Shown here: piece by piece, positions 34,759-43,538 of the stretch | How positions within the stretch are numbered: the stretch's first letter is position 1 | Layout: each line of letters starts with the position of its first letter | Program-made: the position numbers and the translations under genes | The notes under the pieces: model-generated | What the model was told of the DNA's origin: nothing | Database searches by the model: none | Seen by the model: the letters and a program-made list of their open reading frames with translations, nothing else | Assembly (NCBI RefSeq): GCF_003024715.1 | Contig: NZ_PYLO01000007.1 | Span: 62,001-126,000 of the forward strand | Length of the DNA stretch: 64,000 bases | Direction: 5' to 3' | Source: Clostridium fessum | Lineage (GTDB): Bacteria; Bacillota; Clostridia; Lachnospirales; Lachnospiraceae

Positions 34759-35436
34759 ATGAGAAAAATTTTATATCACGGTTCCTTGGAAATTATTTCT
34801 ACTCCTATGTATGGTCAGGGAAAGGTCTATAATGACTACGGACAGGGCTTTTATTGTACGGAGAGTCTGGAGCTGGCGAAGGAGTGGTCGTGCGCCGAGC
34901 GGGAGGACGGCTATGTGAATCAGTATGAAATGGATGAAACCGGTCTTTTGATTTTAAATTTGATGGAGAAGCACTACAGCGTTCTTCATTGGCTGGCGAT
35001 TTTGATGAAATACCGGAAAATCCGCCTTTCTTCGGCGGTCATGAAACGGGGAAGAGAGTGGCTGCTGGAACATTTCCTCCCGGATGTGGACGGATATGAT
35101 GTGGTGATTGGGTACCGGGCGGATGATTCGTATTTTTCATTTGCAAGGGCGTTTGTAAATAATGAAATATCGTTAGAGCAGCTTTCGTATGCGATGCGGC
35201 TGGGAAAATTGGGAGAGCAGTATGTATTAAAGAGTCAGAAGGCATTTCAGGCGATACACTTTCTTTCTTATGAAGGAGTAGATTCAGTGGAATATTATGT
35301 AAAACGAAGAGCCAGGGATGAGCAAGCTAGAAATGCATACCGGAAAAAGGTGGAAGAGGATGATATCGACGGTATTTATATGCGGGATTTGATTCGAGGG
35401 GAGGTGTCGGCTGAGGATGAGCGCTTATGGGATTGA
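34759..35436 (+). CDS. DUF3990 domain protein (probable ADP-ribosyltransferase-like toxin)
   Basis: A 225-residue protein with the DUF3990 pattern: YHGS at residues 6-9, then NDYGQGFYCTESLELAKEWS at 25-44. An H-x-S/T start followed by G-x-G-F/Y-x-T is the beta-strand layout of ADP-ribosyltransferase folds, so NAD-dependent modification is possible (inference; no activity is established by the sequence). It has no signal peptide. AAGGAGG precedes the ATG at 34759. Its 3' end overlaps the next gene by 20 bp, as in toxin-antitoxin operons, and the promoter has twin palindromes. Confidence 0.75.
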   Translation: MRKILYHGSLEIISTPMYGQGKVYNDYGQGFYCTESLELAKEWSCAEREDGYVNQYEMDETGLLILNLMEKHYSVLHWLAILMKYRKIRLSSAVMKRGREWLLEHFLPDVDGYDVVIGYRADDSYFSFARAFVNNEISLEQLSYAMRLGKLGEQYVLKSQKAFQAIHFLSYEGVDSVEYYVKRRARDEQARNAYRKKVEEDDIDGIYMRDLIRGEVSAEDERLWD

Positions 35437-36049
35437 ATATCTGGATGATGCGATGAGAAATCTGGGGGAAATGACAGATTATGCGGTCAATGCCTGTGGG
35501 ATGGATCTGGAAGATTTTTGGAAATTGTTTCTTACAACCGGGTATGCAGAAAAATTTGGGGAAGGTGTACCAAGAGTAGTGAGCGGCTTTTCTGGAACGG
35601 AGCTTGCGGAGGAAGTGCTTCGAAAAGCGGGAAAAAAGGACGAACTGCCGGAACCGCAGGTAGAATTTACCTGTTCCAGAGAGTATTGGAGTGGCTGGAT
35701 ACTGGCGTATTATCAGTGGTACAGTGAGAAGAAATTTAAGGAAATTGAAGCAGGGCTTCCGGTCCGGGAGGTTGTGGAAATGTATCCGGCACTTCATGAA
35801 GCTCCGGAGGATAAATTTGTTGAGGCGGCAGACAGAATCATTCGAAGAAAAGAGCAGGGGAAAAACGCGTTGCGGCGGATCCGGAAGATGGCGGGATATA
35901 CCCAAAAGGATCTTTCAGAGCAATCGGGGGTTACGCTGCGGAGTATTCAGCAGTATGAACAGGGAAAAAAGAAGATTCAAAAAGCATCCGCAGAAACCGT
36001 GCGTGCGCTTGCACGGTCACTGGGATGCCAGATGGAAGATTTGCTGTAA
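35417..36049 (+). CDS. XRE-family HTH protein with DUF3791-like N-terminus (probable cognate antitoxin)
   Basis: A 210-residue protein. Residues 150-208 are an XRE helix-turn-helix (LRRIRKMAGYTQKDLSEQSG, then SIQQYEQGKK). The first 60 residues (LDDAMRNLGEMTDYAVNACGMDLEDFWKLFLTTG) resemble the small DUF3791 proteins that accompany DUF3990 genes. Residues 65-140 are helical and unrecognised. It overlaps the DUF3990 gene by 20 bp, so the two are translationally coupled. A role as antitoxin and autorepressor is inferred. GGGGAGG lies about 10 nt before the ATG. Confidence 0.75.
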   Translation: MSAYGIEYLDDAMRNLGEMTDYAVNACGMDLEDFWKLFLTTGYAEKFGEGVPRVVSGFSGTELAEEVLRKAGKKDELPEPQVEFTCSREYWSGWILAYYQWYSEKKFKEIEAGLPVREVVEMYPALHEAPEDKFVEAADRIIRRKEQGKNALRRIRKMAGYTQKDLSEQSGVTLRSIQQYEQGKKKIQKASAETVRALARSLGCQMEDLL

Positions 36050-36078
36050 TTGCGAAGGGATTGGACAGTTTCAATTTG

Positions 36079-37497
36079 CTATAGCGCCGTCGCCTTCGGC
36101 AGACTGAAAATAAATTCCGTCCCCACGCCCTCGGTGCTGACAACGTCGATATTTTCCCCATGTGCCTGAATAATCTCTTTGACAATCGCAAGCCCCAGCC
36201 CGGTGCCCTTTTTATCTTTTCCGCGCGATAAGTCGGTCTTGTAGAAACGTTCAAAGATTTTCTTCTGGCTGTCCTTCGGGATGCCGATGCCGGTGTCTTT
36301 GACGGAAATGAAGATTTTTTCATACCGGATGGAGGTCTGGATGTAAATGATCGAATCCTCGTGGCTGAATTTGATCGCGTTGTCGATCAGGTTGTAGAGA
36401 ACCTGCTGGATTTTTCCGAGATCGGCGTAGACCATCTGGATGCTATCCGCAAAGGTCAGGTCAAACGTGATGCCTTTTGCGCTACACGTGCCCTCGAAGG
36501 TTGCGGCGGTATCCTTGATCGTCCGGTTGATATCGAAATTGGTTCGGGTTAAATAGCCCTTGCTGTCCAGAGAGTTGAGCGTCAGCATGCCCTGTGTCAG
36601 CTTGTTAAGGCGCTCGGTCTCGGAAATGACGATGTGCAGGTATTTGTGATAGAGTTCCTGCGGGATTGTGCCGTCGAGAATTGCCTCGAGATAGCCTTTG
36701 ATGGAAGTCAGAGGCGAGCGGAAATCGTGCGATACGTTCGCGATGAAATTGTGCTGGTACTGTTCCATTTCATTTAACTCGCTGGACATATAGTTTAATG
36801 TGCTGGCGAGATAGCCGATCTCGTCGTGGGTGGTAATCGGGATATTGTGTGCCAGGTTTCCGGCTGCATATTCATTGGCTGCGACCGTAATCTTTTTGAG
36901 CGGGAAATAGACCACTTTTGTAAAAACAAGAAGCACCACCAGGGATAGGAAGAACAGGATGATCGATGTTATGTAAATAATATTCAGAAATCCGTTCTGT
37001 TCCGCCTCAATGTTCTGGATTGGCATATGAATCACGATGTAGCCGTAGGTCTTCATATTGCCTGTGATCGGGGCGGAAACGGAGAGTACTTTGCTGTCAA
37101 ACAGGTTGTAATACTGTCCGATGGAATAGAGTCGGTTGCCCTGTGCGGTCGGGTCGAAATCGTCGATTGCGATGCCGGTACGACTGTCGCTGCTGTCCGC
37201 AACGATGGTGCCCTCATGGTTCAGGATCCAGATATCCGATTGCAGATAGGCGGAAACCGCCTCGAGCTGTGGGTATGCCGAGTCGAGATTGATGGTTTTG
37301 CCCTCGTAGGCTTTGCTGCACCGATCGGCAATCATGGTCGCCTCGTCATACAGAACCTCCGATTCGCGTTCCACCAGATGGTGGTAGGTCATCTCAGATG
37401 AGATGGTCGCGATCGTGATGAATCCAAGCAGACCGAAGATGAGATAGCCGATCAGCAGTTTATAATAAAGAGAATGTGTGTAGTGGTTTGATTTCAT
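36079..37497 (-). CDS. Sensor histidine kinase (HAMP, HisKA, HATPase)
   Basis: A 472-residue membrane kinase. Transmembrane helices at about 12-32 and 170-192 flank a periplasmic/extracellular domain of some 135 residues. Then come a HAMP domain (FPLKKITVAANEYAAGNLAH), the HisKA motif ANVSHDFRSPLTSIKGYLEA with the phospho-His near 255, and an HATPase domain (DNAIKFSHED, DTGIGIPKD, GTGLGLAIV). It pairs with the response regulator 52 bp upstream on the same strand. GGAGG precedes the ATG. The stimulus is unknown. Confidence 0.93.
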   Translation of the reverse strand: MKSNHYTHSLYYKLLIGYLIFGLLGFITIATISSEMTYHHLVERESEVLYDEATMIADRCSKAYEGKTINLDSAYPQLEAVSAYLQSDIWILNHEGTIVADSSDSRTGIAIDDFDPTAQGNRLYSIGQYYNLFDSKVLSVSAPITGNMKTYGYIVIHMPIQNIEAEQNGFLNIIYITSIILFFLSLVVLLVFTKVVYFPLKKITVAANEYAAGNLAHNIPITTHDEIGYLASTLNYMSSELNEMEQYQHNFIANVSHDFRSPLTSIKGYLEAILDGTIPQELYHKYLHIVISETERLNKLTQGMLTLNSLDSKGYLTRTNFDINRTIKDTAATFEGTCSAKGITFDLTFADSIQMVYADLGKIQQVLYNLIDNAIKFSHEDSIIYIQTSIRYEKIFISVKDTGIGIPKDSQKKIFERFYKTDLSRGKDKKGTGLGLAIVKEIIQAHGENIDVVSTEGVGTEFIFSLPKATAL

Positions 37498-37549
37498 GGT
37501 AAACCTCCGGTTACCTCTTCACGTAACAGTTCAGTTCCTTTACTAACAG

Positions 37550-38263
37550 TTACCGTTTTACCTCAAATTTATATCCAATCCCCCAGACGGTCGTCAGCGC
37601 CCACTTGTCGTTGCCCTTGATTTTTTCACGGAGCCGCTTGATATGGACATCTACCGTCCGCGTGTCGCCGATGTATTCATATCCCCAGATATGGTCGAGA
37701 AGTTGCTCCCTTGTGAATACCTGGTTTGGTGAGGACGCGAGGAAATAGAGCAGTTCCAGTTCCTTCGGCGGCAGCTCGATCGAGTGTCCGTTGTAAATGA
37801 CGGAGTAGTTCGTCAGGTTGACGATGAGATCCGGATATTCGACAAAATTGCCATGCTGTTCGGTCACGGACGATGCAGGCATCTGCACCGGCAGCTGGTA
37901 GCGCCGCAGAACGGCTTTGACTCTGGCAACCAACTCTTTCGAATCGAATGGTTTGATCATGTAGTCATCGGCGCCCAGCTCCAGCCCCAGCACCTTATCA
38001 AAGATTTCGCCCTTGGCGGAGAGCATGATGATTGGCACCTGGGAGGTACTTCGCAGTTCCCGGCAGACCTGATAGCCGTCGATGCCCGGAAGCATCAGAT
38101 CAAGGAGAATCAGGTTGGGCTGAAATTCGGGAAATACCCGGAGAGCTTCTTCCCCGTCTCCGACAATTTTCGTTTCAAAACATTCTTTCGTCAGGTAAAG
38201 TGAGATTAGTTCAGCAATGTTGTAGTCGTCATCTACGATGAGAATGCGCTGCTTTTCAGCCAT
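37550..38263 (-). CDS. OmpR-family response regulator
   Basis: A 237-residue two-domain regulator. Residues 5-118 are a receiver domain (ILIVDDDYNIAEL; phospho-Asp in LILLDLMLPGIDGY; conserved Lys in MIKPFDS). Residues 140-235 are a winged-helix DNA-binding domain (PPKELELLYFLASSPNQVFTR, then TRTVDVHIKRLREKI). It is transcribed ahead of the histidine kinase at 36079-37497. AGGAGG precedes the ATG. Three GTAACTGTT/AACAGTTAC-like stretches lie around the gene (37525-37556, 38295-38317) and could be its sites. Confidence 0.94.
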   Translation of the reverse strand: MAEKQRILIVDDDYNIAELISLYLTKECFETKIVGDGEEALRVFPEFQPNLILLDLMLPGIDGYQVCRELRSTSQVPIIMLSAKGEIFDKVLGLELGADDYMIKPFDSKELVARVKAVLRRYQLPVQMPASSVTEQHGNFVEYPDLIVNLTNYSVIYNGHSIELPPKELELLYFLASSPNQVFTREQLLDHIWGYEYIGDTRTVDVHIKRLREKIKGNDKWALTTVWGIGYKFEVKR

Positions 38264-38328
38264 GTTGATTCCTCCTGTTTTTTTGGATATTTGTAACTGT
38301 TCAGTACCTTCACAGTTATGGATATTTC

Positions 38329-40734
38329 TTATTTAAATGTCACGATTGTAACGCCTGTATCGCCTTCGCCAAACTCGCCAAGCCGGTATTCCTTGACATA
38401 GCTTAATTTCTTCAAGTGGCGGTGTACGCCCGCTTTCAAAGCGCCGGTTCCACGACCATGTACGACGCGGACCTGCGGAAGATGCGCCAGGTAGGCATCA
38501 TCCAGGTATTTGTCGAGTACCGGGATCGCCTCATCGACGGTCATGCCAATCAGGTTGACCTCCGGCGATACGCTGAAGGACTTGGACATCTTGATCTTGC
38601 TGCTTCCGCTTCCGGATCCGCGGGAACCACCCGTATGCGTGCCGGAAAGTCCCGGTCCGGTGATGGATGCTTCCTCGACCATTTCCAGATCGCGGATATT
38701 GACGAGGGAGCGCAGAATTCCCATCTGTACATACAGATCGCCCTTGGCGTTCGGCAGGGAGCTGACGGTTCCCTTTAAATTCATCGAGAGAACGCGCACG
38801 GTATCGCCGAGACGCAGCTTTTTCGCGGAAACGGCTTTTTTCGGTGCGGCGGTTTTCTTAACTGCCAGTTTCTTGTCTACATCCTGGATCTTGCCGCGTA
38901 GCTTGGTCCGCTCAGCTTCCAGTTCTTTATTGACGCCGGAAGACTTGGCAAGCTTGTTGATGTTGCGGATCGTCTGATCGGCGGTGTCCTTCGCATCCTG
39001 AAGGATCTTCTGAGCTTCCTCGCGGGCTTTGGAAAGCATTTTTTCCTTCTGCTCGGAGAAACGTTCTTCCTTCTGCTGGAGGCGGTTCTTCAGCGTTTCA
39101 ATTTCCTGTTTATAGGAGGCGATCTCTTCGCGCTCTTTTTCAATGGTCACGCGGCTGTTTTCCAGATTGGCAAGCAGATCCTCGAAGGATTCGTCCTTCT
39201 GCTCCATCTGGTTTTTCGCCTCGTCGATGATATAATCCGGCAGCCCCAGCTTGCGGGAAATGGCAAATGCATTACTTTTTCCTGGAATACCGATGAGCAG
39301 GCGGTAGGTCGGGCGGAGAGTCTCGACGTTGAACTCGCAGCAGGCATTTTCAACGCCTGGCGCGGTCAGCGCAAAGACTTTTAATTCGCTGTAATGCGTG
39401 GTTGCGATCGTCCGGCAGGTCATGTTGTGCAGGAAATTTAAAACCGCAATCGCCAGCGGCGCGCCCTCGGTCGGGTCGGTACCGGAACAGAGCTCATCGA
39501 AGAGACAGAGCGAATTGGCGTCCGCCTCATTTAAAATCGAAACGATATTCGTCATATGGGCGGAGAATGTACTCAGATTCTGCTCGATGCTCTGCTCATC
39601 GCCAATGTCGGCAAATACATTGTCAAAAACAGCCAACTCGGATCCCTCAAATGCCGGGATATGGAGTCCTGACTGCCCCATCAGGGTAAAGAGTCCGACG
39701 GTTTTTAAAGAAACGGTTTTACCACCCGTGTTTGGACCCGTCACAATCAGAAGGTCAAACGAATCGCCAACCCAGATGTTGATCGGAACGACCTGTTTCG
39801 GATTTAAGAGCGGATGGCGTCCGTCCTTGATATTGATATACCGTTTGTTGTTAAATTTCGGTTCCACGCAGTTATAGTGGCGGGAAAGAGCTGCCTTTGC
39901 GAAAATGAAATCGAGCTCTGCCAGAATCGAAAGATCCGAGAGGATCGCGTCGGTGTAAGGCATAAGCTGGCTGGAAAGAGCTGCCAGAACAAATTCAATT
40001 TCCCGTTTTTCCTGGATTTCCAGCTCGCGCAGTTCGTTGTTCAGCTTGACGATCGCGAGCGGCTCGATAAATACAGTCGAACCGGTTGAGGACTGGTCGT
40101 GCACCATGCCTGGTACCTGGGATTTATACTCAGCCTTGACCGGCAGGCAATAGCGCCCGTCGCGCATTGTGATGACGGCATCCTGTAAATAGGTCCGGCT
40201 GGAATTTAAAATAGAATTTAACTGGGTATGGACGCGTCCGCCCACGATCTTCATGGAGCGGCGCACTTTGGCAAGTCCCGGACTTGCGTCATCGCTGACC
40301 TCATCCTCGGATGGCAGGCAGCGCTTGATCTCATTGTTGACCGGCGTCAGCGGATCCAGGGCGCGGAAGCGCTCATCAAGGGAATCATCTGGAAATTCTT
40401 CGGATTTCTCATGGCGTCCGTAGCTCTGCGCGCGGGCAGCGACTGTCAGCAGGGAGCTGACAGCGAGAAGCTCCGGGATCCCCAGGGAACTTCCGATTTC
40501 CAGACGTTTCATGGAACCACGCACATCCTTCACGCCGCCGAAGGAGAGACTTCCCTTCATGCGGACGCGCGTCAGGGCATCGGTCGTCTCCGTCTGGCTC
40601 TGCCGGATCGTCCCCAGATCACAGGACGGCTGCAGTTCCCGGCACATCTGTTTTCCCATCTCCGTGGAGGCGTACTCCGTGAGCTGGTCGATGATCTTTG
40701 TATATTCGAGAGTTTTTAATGCTTTTTCATTCAT
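38329..40734 (-). CDS. mutS2: Endonuclease MutS2
   Basis: A MutS-like ATPase of 801 residues; in Firmicutes MutS2 acts on recombination intermediates and in ribosome rescue. The core and lever domains come first, then the ATPase with Walker A GPNTGGKTVS near 335 and the ABC-type signature region (NLSTFSAHMTNI), Walker B CLFDELCSGTDP, a long coiled coil (about 505-600), a KOW-like segment (LGDTVRVLSMNLKGTV), and a C-terminal Smr nuclease domain (VHGRGTGALKAGVHRHLK). The Ser/Gly-rich linker just before Smr (near 690-710) is low complexity. Confidence 0.95.
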   Translation of the reverse strand: MNEKALKTLEYTKIIDQLTEYASTEMGKQMCRELQPSCDLGTIRQSQTETTDALTRVRMKGSLSFGGVKDVRGSMKRLEIGSSLGIPELLAVSSLLTVAARAQSYGRHEKSEEFPDDSLDERFRALDPLTPVNNEIKRCLPSEDEVSDDASPGLAKVRRSMKIVGGRVHTQLNSILNSSRTYLQDAVITMRDGRYCLPVKAEYKSQVPGMVHDQSSTGSTVFIEPLAIVKLNNELRELEIQEKREIEFVLAALSSQLMPYTDAILSDLSILAELDFIFAKAALSRHYNCVEPKFNNKRYINIKDGRHPLLNPKQVVPINIWVGDSFDLLIVTGPNTGGKTVSLKTVGLFTLMGQSGLHIPAFEGSELAVFDNVFADIGDEQSIEQNLSTFSAHMTNIVSILNEADANSLCLFDELCSGTDPTEGAPLAIAVLNFLHNMTCRTIATTHYSELKVFALTAPGVENACCEFNVETLRPTYRLLIGIPGKSNAFAISRKLGLPDYIIDEAKNQMEQKDESFEDLLANLENSRVTIEKEREEIASYKQEIETLKNRLQQKEERFSEQKEKMLSKAREEAQKILQDAKDTADQTIRNINKLAKSSGVNKELEAERTKLRGKIQDVDKKLAVKKTAAPKKAVSAKKLRLGDTVRVLSMNLKGTVSSLPNAKGDLYVQMGILRSLVNIRDLEMVEEASITGPGLSGTHTGGSRGSGSGSSKIKMSKSFSVSPEVNLIGMTVDEAIPVLDKYLDDAYLAHLPQVRVVHGRGTGALKAGVHRHLKKLSYVKEYRLGEFGEGDTGVTIVTFK

Positions 40735-40968
40735 GTTGTGGTAATCCTCTTAATTTAAATGGTGTTCACATGATACCGTGACCACTAAATTCGTGAAAGA
40801 CCTCATTAAGTGGTCAGGTATAAGTTCTCACTAGACTCGAAAAGACCTCGTCAAGTGTTCACATTATATCACATTCCCCGCCGTCTAGCCAAGCATTCGC
40901 ACTTTTTTCTTGCATAACCTTAAGAAGGAAAGTATAATTAGGATATGTTATGCAAAGGGGAAAGTGAA

Positions 40969-42288
40969 ATGCCGGATTCAGAAGAACTTGAAAAAAAGGA
41001 AAAACGGGAATTCATGAGAGAAACGATAGTGAAGCCGCCGCTGACCAGAAAACAGATTGCGAAGCGGGTGGCTCTCTTTGTATGCGCGTCAGCCGCATTT
41101 GGAGGAGTCGCGGCGGTTTCGTTTGCGGCGGTAAAGCCGTTTGCGGATCGGTGTTTTCAGGAAAATGGGATGCAGGAGACATCCTCAGTCGAGTTTTCCA
41201 AGGACGATCCGGACTCTGTTTCGCCGTCGGACGGTGCAGATGCGGATATGACAGCGCAGCCGGAACAAATGGAGCAGGAGATTGATGAGGCGGTCAGCGA
41301 GGCGCTTTCCAGCTATCAGTTTTCCGCAGACAATTTTAATTCGATGACGTCGGTGCTGCGTGGAATCGGGGAACAGGGTGATAAGTCGATCGTGACGGTC
41401 AGCTCCGGCAAACAGGATACGGATATATTTGGAAACCCGGTGGAAAATACGGGTGATTATGCAGGTGCAGTCATCGCGGAGAGTGATGGAGAATTTCTGA
41501 TCTTTACTTACGCCGATGCGGTGCGGGCAGCAGATTCGATCAATGTGAGATTTTCGGATGGAACGAAGATCGCTGGTACAGTGCGCCAGATTGACGAAGT
41601 GCTCGGAATGGCAGTTGTGGCGGTGCCGTCCGGCAATCTGCCGGAAGAAGAGCGGAAAAAGGTGCAGGTGCTTTCACTTGCCAATTCATATACGGTCAAG
41701 GCAGGCGATGTCCTCGTAGGTATCGGCGGTCCGTCCGGACAGGTGCATTCGCTTTCGTTCGGAACGGTATCCTACGTGGCGCGCAATGTGCAGATTACAG
41801 ATGGACTGACGCGGATCCTGTATGCGGATATCAGCAGCAATTCGCAGACGGGTACCTTTTTGATCAATACAGCCGGAGAGATGGTCGGCTGGACATCGGA
41901 GTCCTGCCGCAGCGAGAGCTGTACGGATCGGACGGCGGCGTACACCATTTCCAGCTACAAGCCGATTCTGGAGCGGCTGACGAATGGCGCTTCGGCGGCA
42001 TATCTGGGCATCCTGGGACAGGATGTGAGCCGTGCGATGCAGGGGAGCGGCATTCCGGCGGGCGTTTACGTGACGGAGGCAGTCTCCGGCAGCCCGGCAT
42101 ATGACGCTGGCATCCAGCCCGGCGATATTATTGTGAAATTTGGCACAAAGGAGATCGGAAGTTTCAAAGATCTCCAGGCGCAGATTGAAAATTCCGCGAG
42201 CGGCGTGTCTGTATCGGTAAATGTGATGCGGAAAGGGCGCGACGGATACACGGAAATTCCATTTTTGGTATCTCTGCGCGCCAGATAG
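40969..42288 (+). CDS. HtrA-like membrane protein with PDZ domain, apparently lacking the catalytic triad
   Basis: A 439-residue membrane-anchored protein: cytoplasmic N-tail, one helix at about 25-48, an acidic linker, a trypsin-like beta-barrel (about 130-320), and a PDZ domain (YLGILGQDV, then SPAYDAGIQPGDIIVKFGTKEI). Aligning by eye with HtrA, the NHVV histidine position reads YADA, the DLAV aspartate position reads GMAV, and the GNSGGPLIN serine loop reads SQTGTFLIN. All three catalytic residues therefore seem absent, which makes it a pseudoprotease or scaffold. The ATG at 40969 has AAGGGG upstream. The gene precedes yhaM by 23 bp and is probably co-transcribed with it. Confidence 0.8.
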   Translation: MPDSEELEKKEKREFMRETIVKPPLTRKQIAKRVALFVCASAAFGGVAAVSFAAVKPFADRCFQENGMQETSSVEFSKDDPDSVSPSDGADADMTAQPEQMEQEIDEAVSEALSSYQFSADNFNSMTSVLRGIGEQGDKSIVTVSSGKQDTDIFGNPVENTGDYAGAVIAESDGEFLIFTYADAVRAADSINVRFSDGTKIAGTVRQIDEVLGMAVVAVPSGNLPEEERKKVQVLSLANSYTVKAGDVLVGIGGPSGQVHSLSFGTVSYVARNVQITDGLTRILYADISSNSQTGTFLINTAGEMVGWTSESCRSESCTDRTAAYTISSYKPILERLTNGASAAYLGILGQDVSRAMQGSGIPAGVYVTEAVSGSPAYDAGIQPGDIIVKFGTKEIGSFKDLQAQIENSASGVSVSVNVMRKGRDGYTEIPFLVSLRAR

Positions 42289-42311
42289 AAATTCAGGAGG
42301 ATATAGGCAGA

Positions 42312-43262
42312 ATGAGATATATTGAACAGTTCCGGGAAGGAATGAGAGTCTCGGACGTATATTTATGTAAGACGAAACAGCACGCGGTGACGAAAAACGG
42401 AAAAGAGTACGCTTCCGTGCTGCTTCAGGATAAAACAGGCACGGTAGACTGCAAAATCTGGGATTTAAGTTCCCCGGGCATCAATGATTTTGAGCCGCTG
42501 CAGTACGTCTATGTGGACGGCGATGTGACGGTCTTCCAGGGTTCCAACCAGTTAAATATTAAGCGCATACGCAAGGCGGACGAGGGCGAGTATCAGGAAA
42601 GCGATTACCTTCCGGTCAGCTCAAAGGATATCAAGATAATGTATCAGGAGCTGACGGCTCTGGTGCAGTCTTTCCAGAATCCGTACCTGAAAAAGCTGGC
42701 ATCCAGCTATTTCCTGGAAGATAAGGCATTTGTGAAGAAATTCTGCTTCCATTCGGCGGCGAAGAGTGTGCATCATGGTTTTGTGGGCGGACTTTTGGAA
42801 CATACGTTAAGTGTTATGAAACTCTGTGATTTCTACACGAAGTCATATCCGGCGCTGAACCGCGATCTGCTTCTGACGGCGGCGCTGTTCCACGACATCG
42901 GAAAAGTGCAGGAATTATCCGCATTTCCGGAAAATGATTATACGGACGACGGTCAGCTCTTAGGTCATATCGTGATCGGCACGATGATGGTTGCAGACCG
43001 TATTAAGGAGATTCCGGGATTCCCGGCAAAGACAGCGGCGGAGTTAAAGCACTGCATCCTTGCGCACCACGGCGAATTAGAGTACGGTTCCCCGAAGAAA
43101 CCGGCGCTTCTGGAGGCGCTGGCATTGAATTTCGCGGACAATACCGATGCGAAGATGGAGACGATGCTGGAAGTCTTAAAGAGCGGCGGGGAGAATCCGG
43201 GCTGGCTCGGATATAACCGTTTCCTGGAGACGAATGTGAGAAAGACGACGCCGACGGAATAA
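42312..43262 (+). CDS. yhaM: 3'-5' exoribonuclease YhaM family protein
   Basis: A 316-residue RNase of the YhaM/CBF1 type. Residues 12-95 are an OB-fold RNA-binding domain (DKTGTVDCKIWDL, then VYVDGDVTVFQGSNQLNI). Residues 150-290 are an HD domain: HHGFVGGLLEHTLSV, LFHDIGKVQE with the HD metal pair, and ILAHHGELEYG. The family degrades RNA from the 3' end in a metal-dependent way. AGGAGGATATAG precedes the ATG. It is the last gene before the nik leader. Confidence 0.92.
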   Translation: MRYIEQFREGMRVSDVYLCKTKQHAVTKNGKEYASVLLQDKTGTVDCKIWDLSSPGINDFEPLQYVYVDGDVTVFQGSNQLNIKRIRKADEGEYQESDYLPVSSKDIKIMYQELTALVQSFQNPYLKKLASSYFLEDKAFVKKFCFHSAAKSVHHGFVGGLLEHTLSVMKLCDFYTKSYPALNRDLLLTAALFHDIGKVQELSAFPENDYTDDGQLLGHIVIGTMMVADRIKEIPGFPAKTAAELKHCILAHHGELEYGSPKKPALLEALALNFADNTDAKMETMLEVLKSGGENPGWLGYNRFLETNVRKTTPTE

Positions 43263-43443
43263 TAATAAGATAACAGACATCTAAAATGAGTCTAAATGTA
43301 CATAAGAAAAAGAAAACAGCGCTGCACAAGCAGATGCTGCCTTGCAGAAGCGGGGGAACGAAAAAAATAGGAATCAGGTGTCTATGCTGTTGGCAGGGAA
43401 GCGAGTTAAATAGCCGCACATAAAATAAATAAGAAAAATGGAG

Positions 43444-43503
43444 AAGGATACCAGGAAGGTACAGCGGTTCAGCAGGGACCGCACTTTTCTGATATCCTTT
43501 TGT
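43444..43503 (+). promoter_or_regulatory. Structured leader/terminator hairpin ahead of the nickel operon
   Basis: AAGGATA (43444-43450) pairs with TATCCTT (43493-43499); inside it CAG/CTG and GCGGT/ACCGC pairs extend the fold, and TTTTGTTT follows. It may be the yhaM terminator or an attenuator of the nik operon. The 180 nt before it (43263-43440) contain more hairpin-forming sequence (CAAGCAG/CTGCCTTG) but no gene. Confidence 0.5.
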
Positions 43504-43538
43504 TTCATAAGGAAAAATATAGGGGTACAACAGAAAAT

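Noticed and set aside
43360..43480. Possible cobalamin riboswitch
   Set aside because: Only short box-like matches; the conserved core and the closing pairing are missing. Kept only as a low-interest structured leader.
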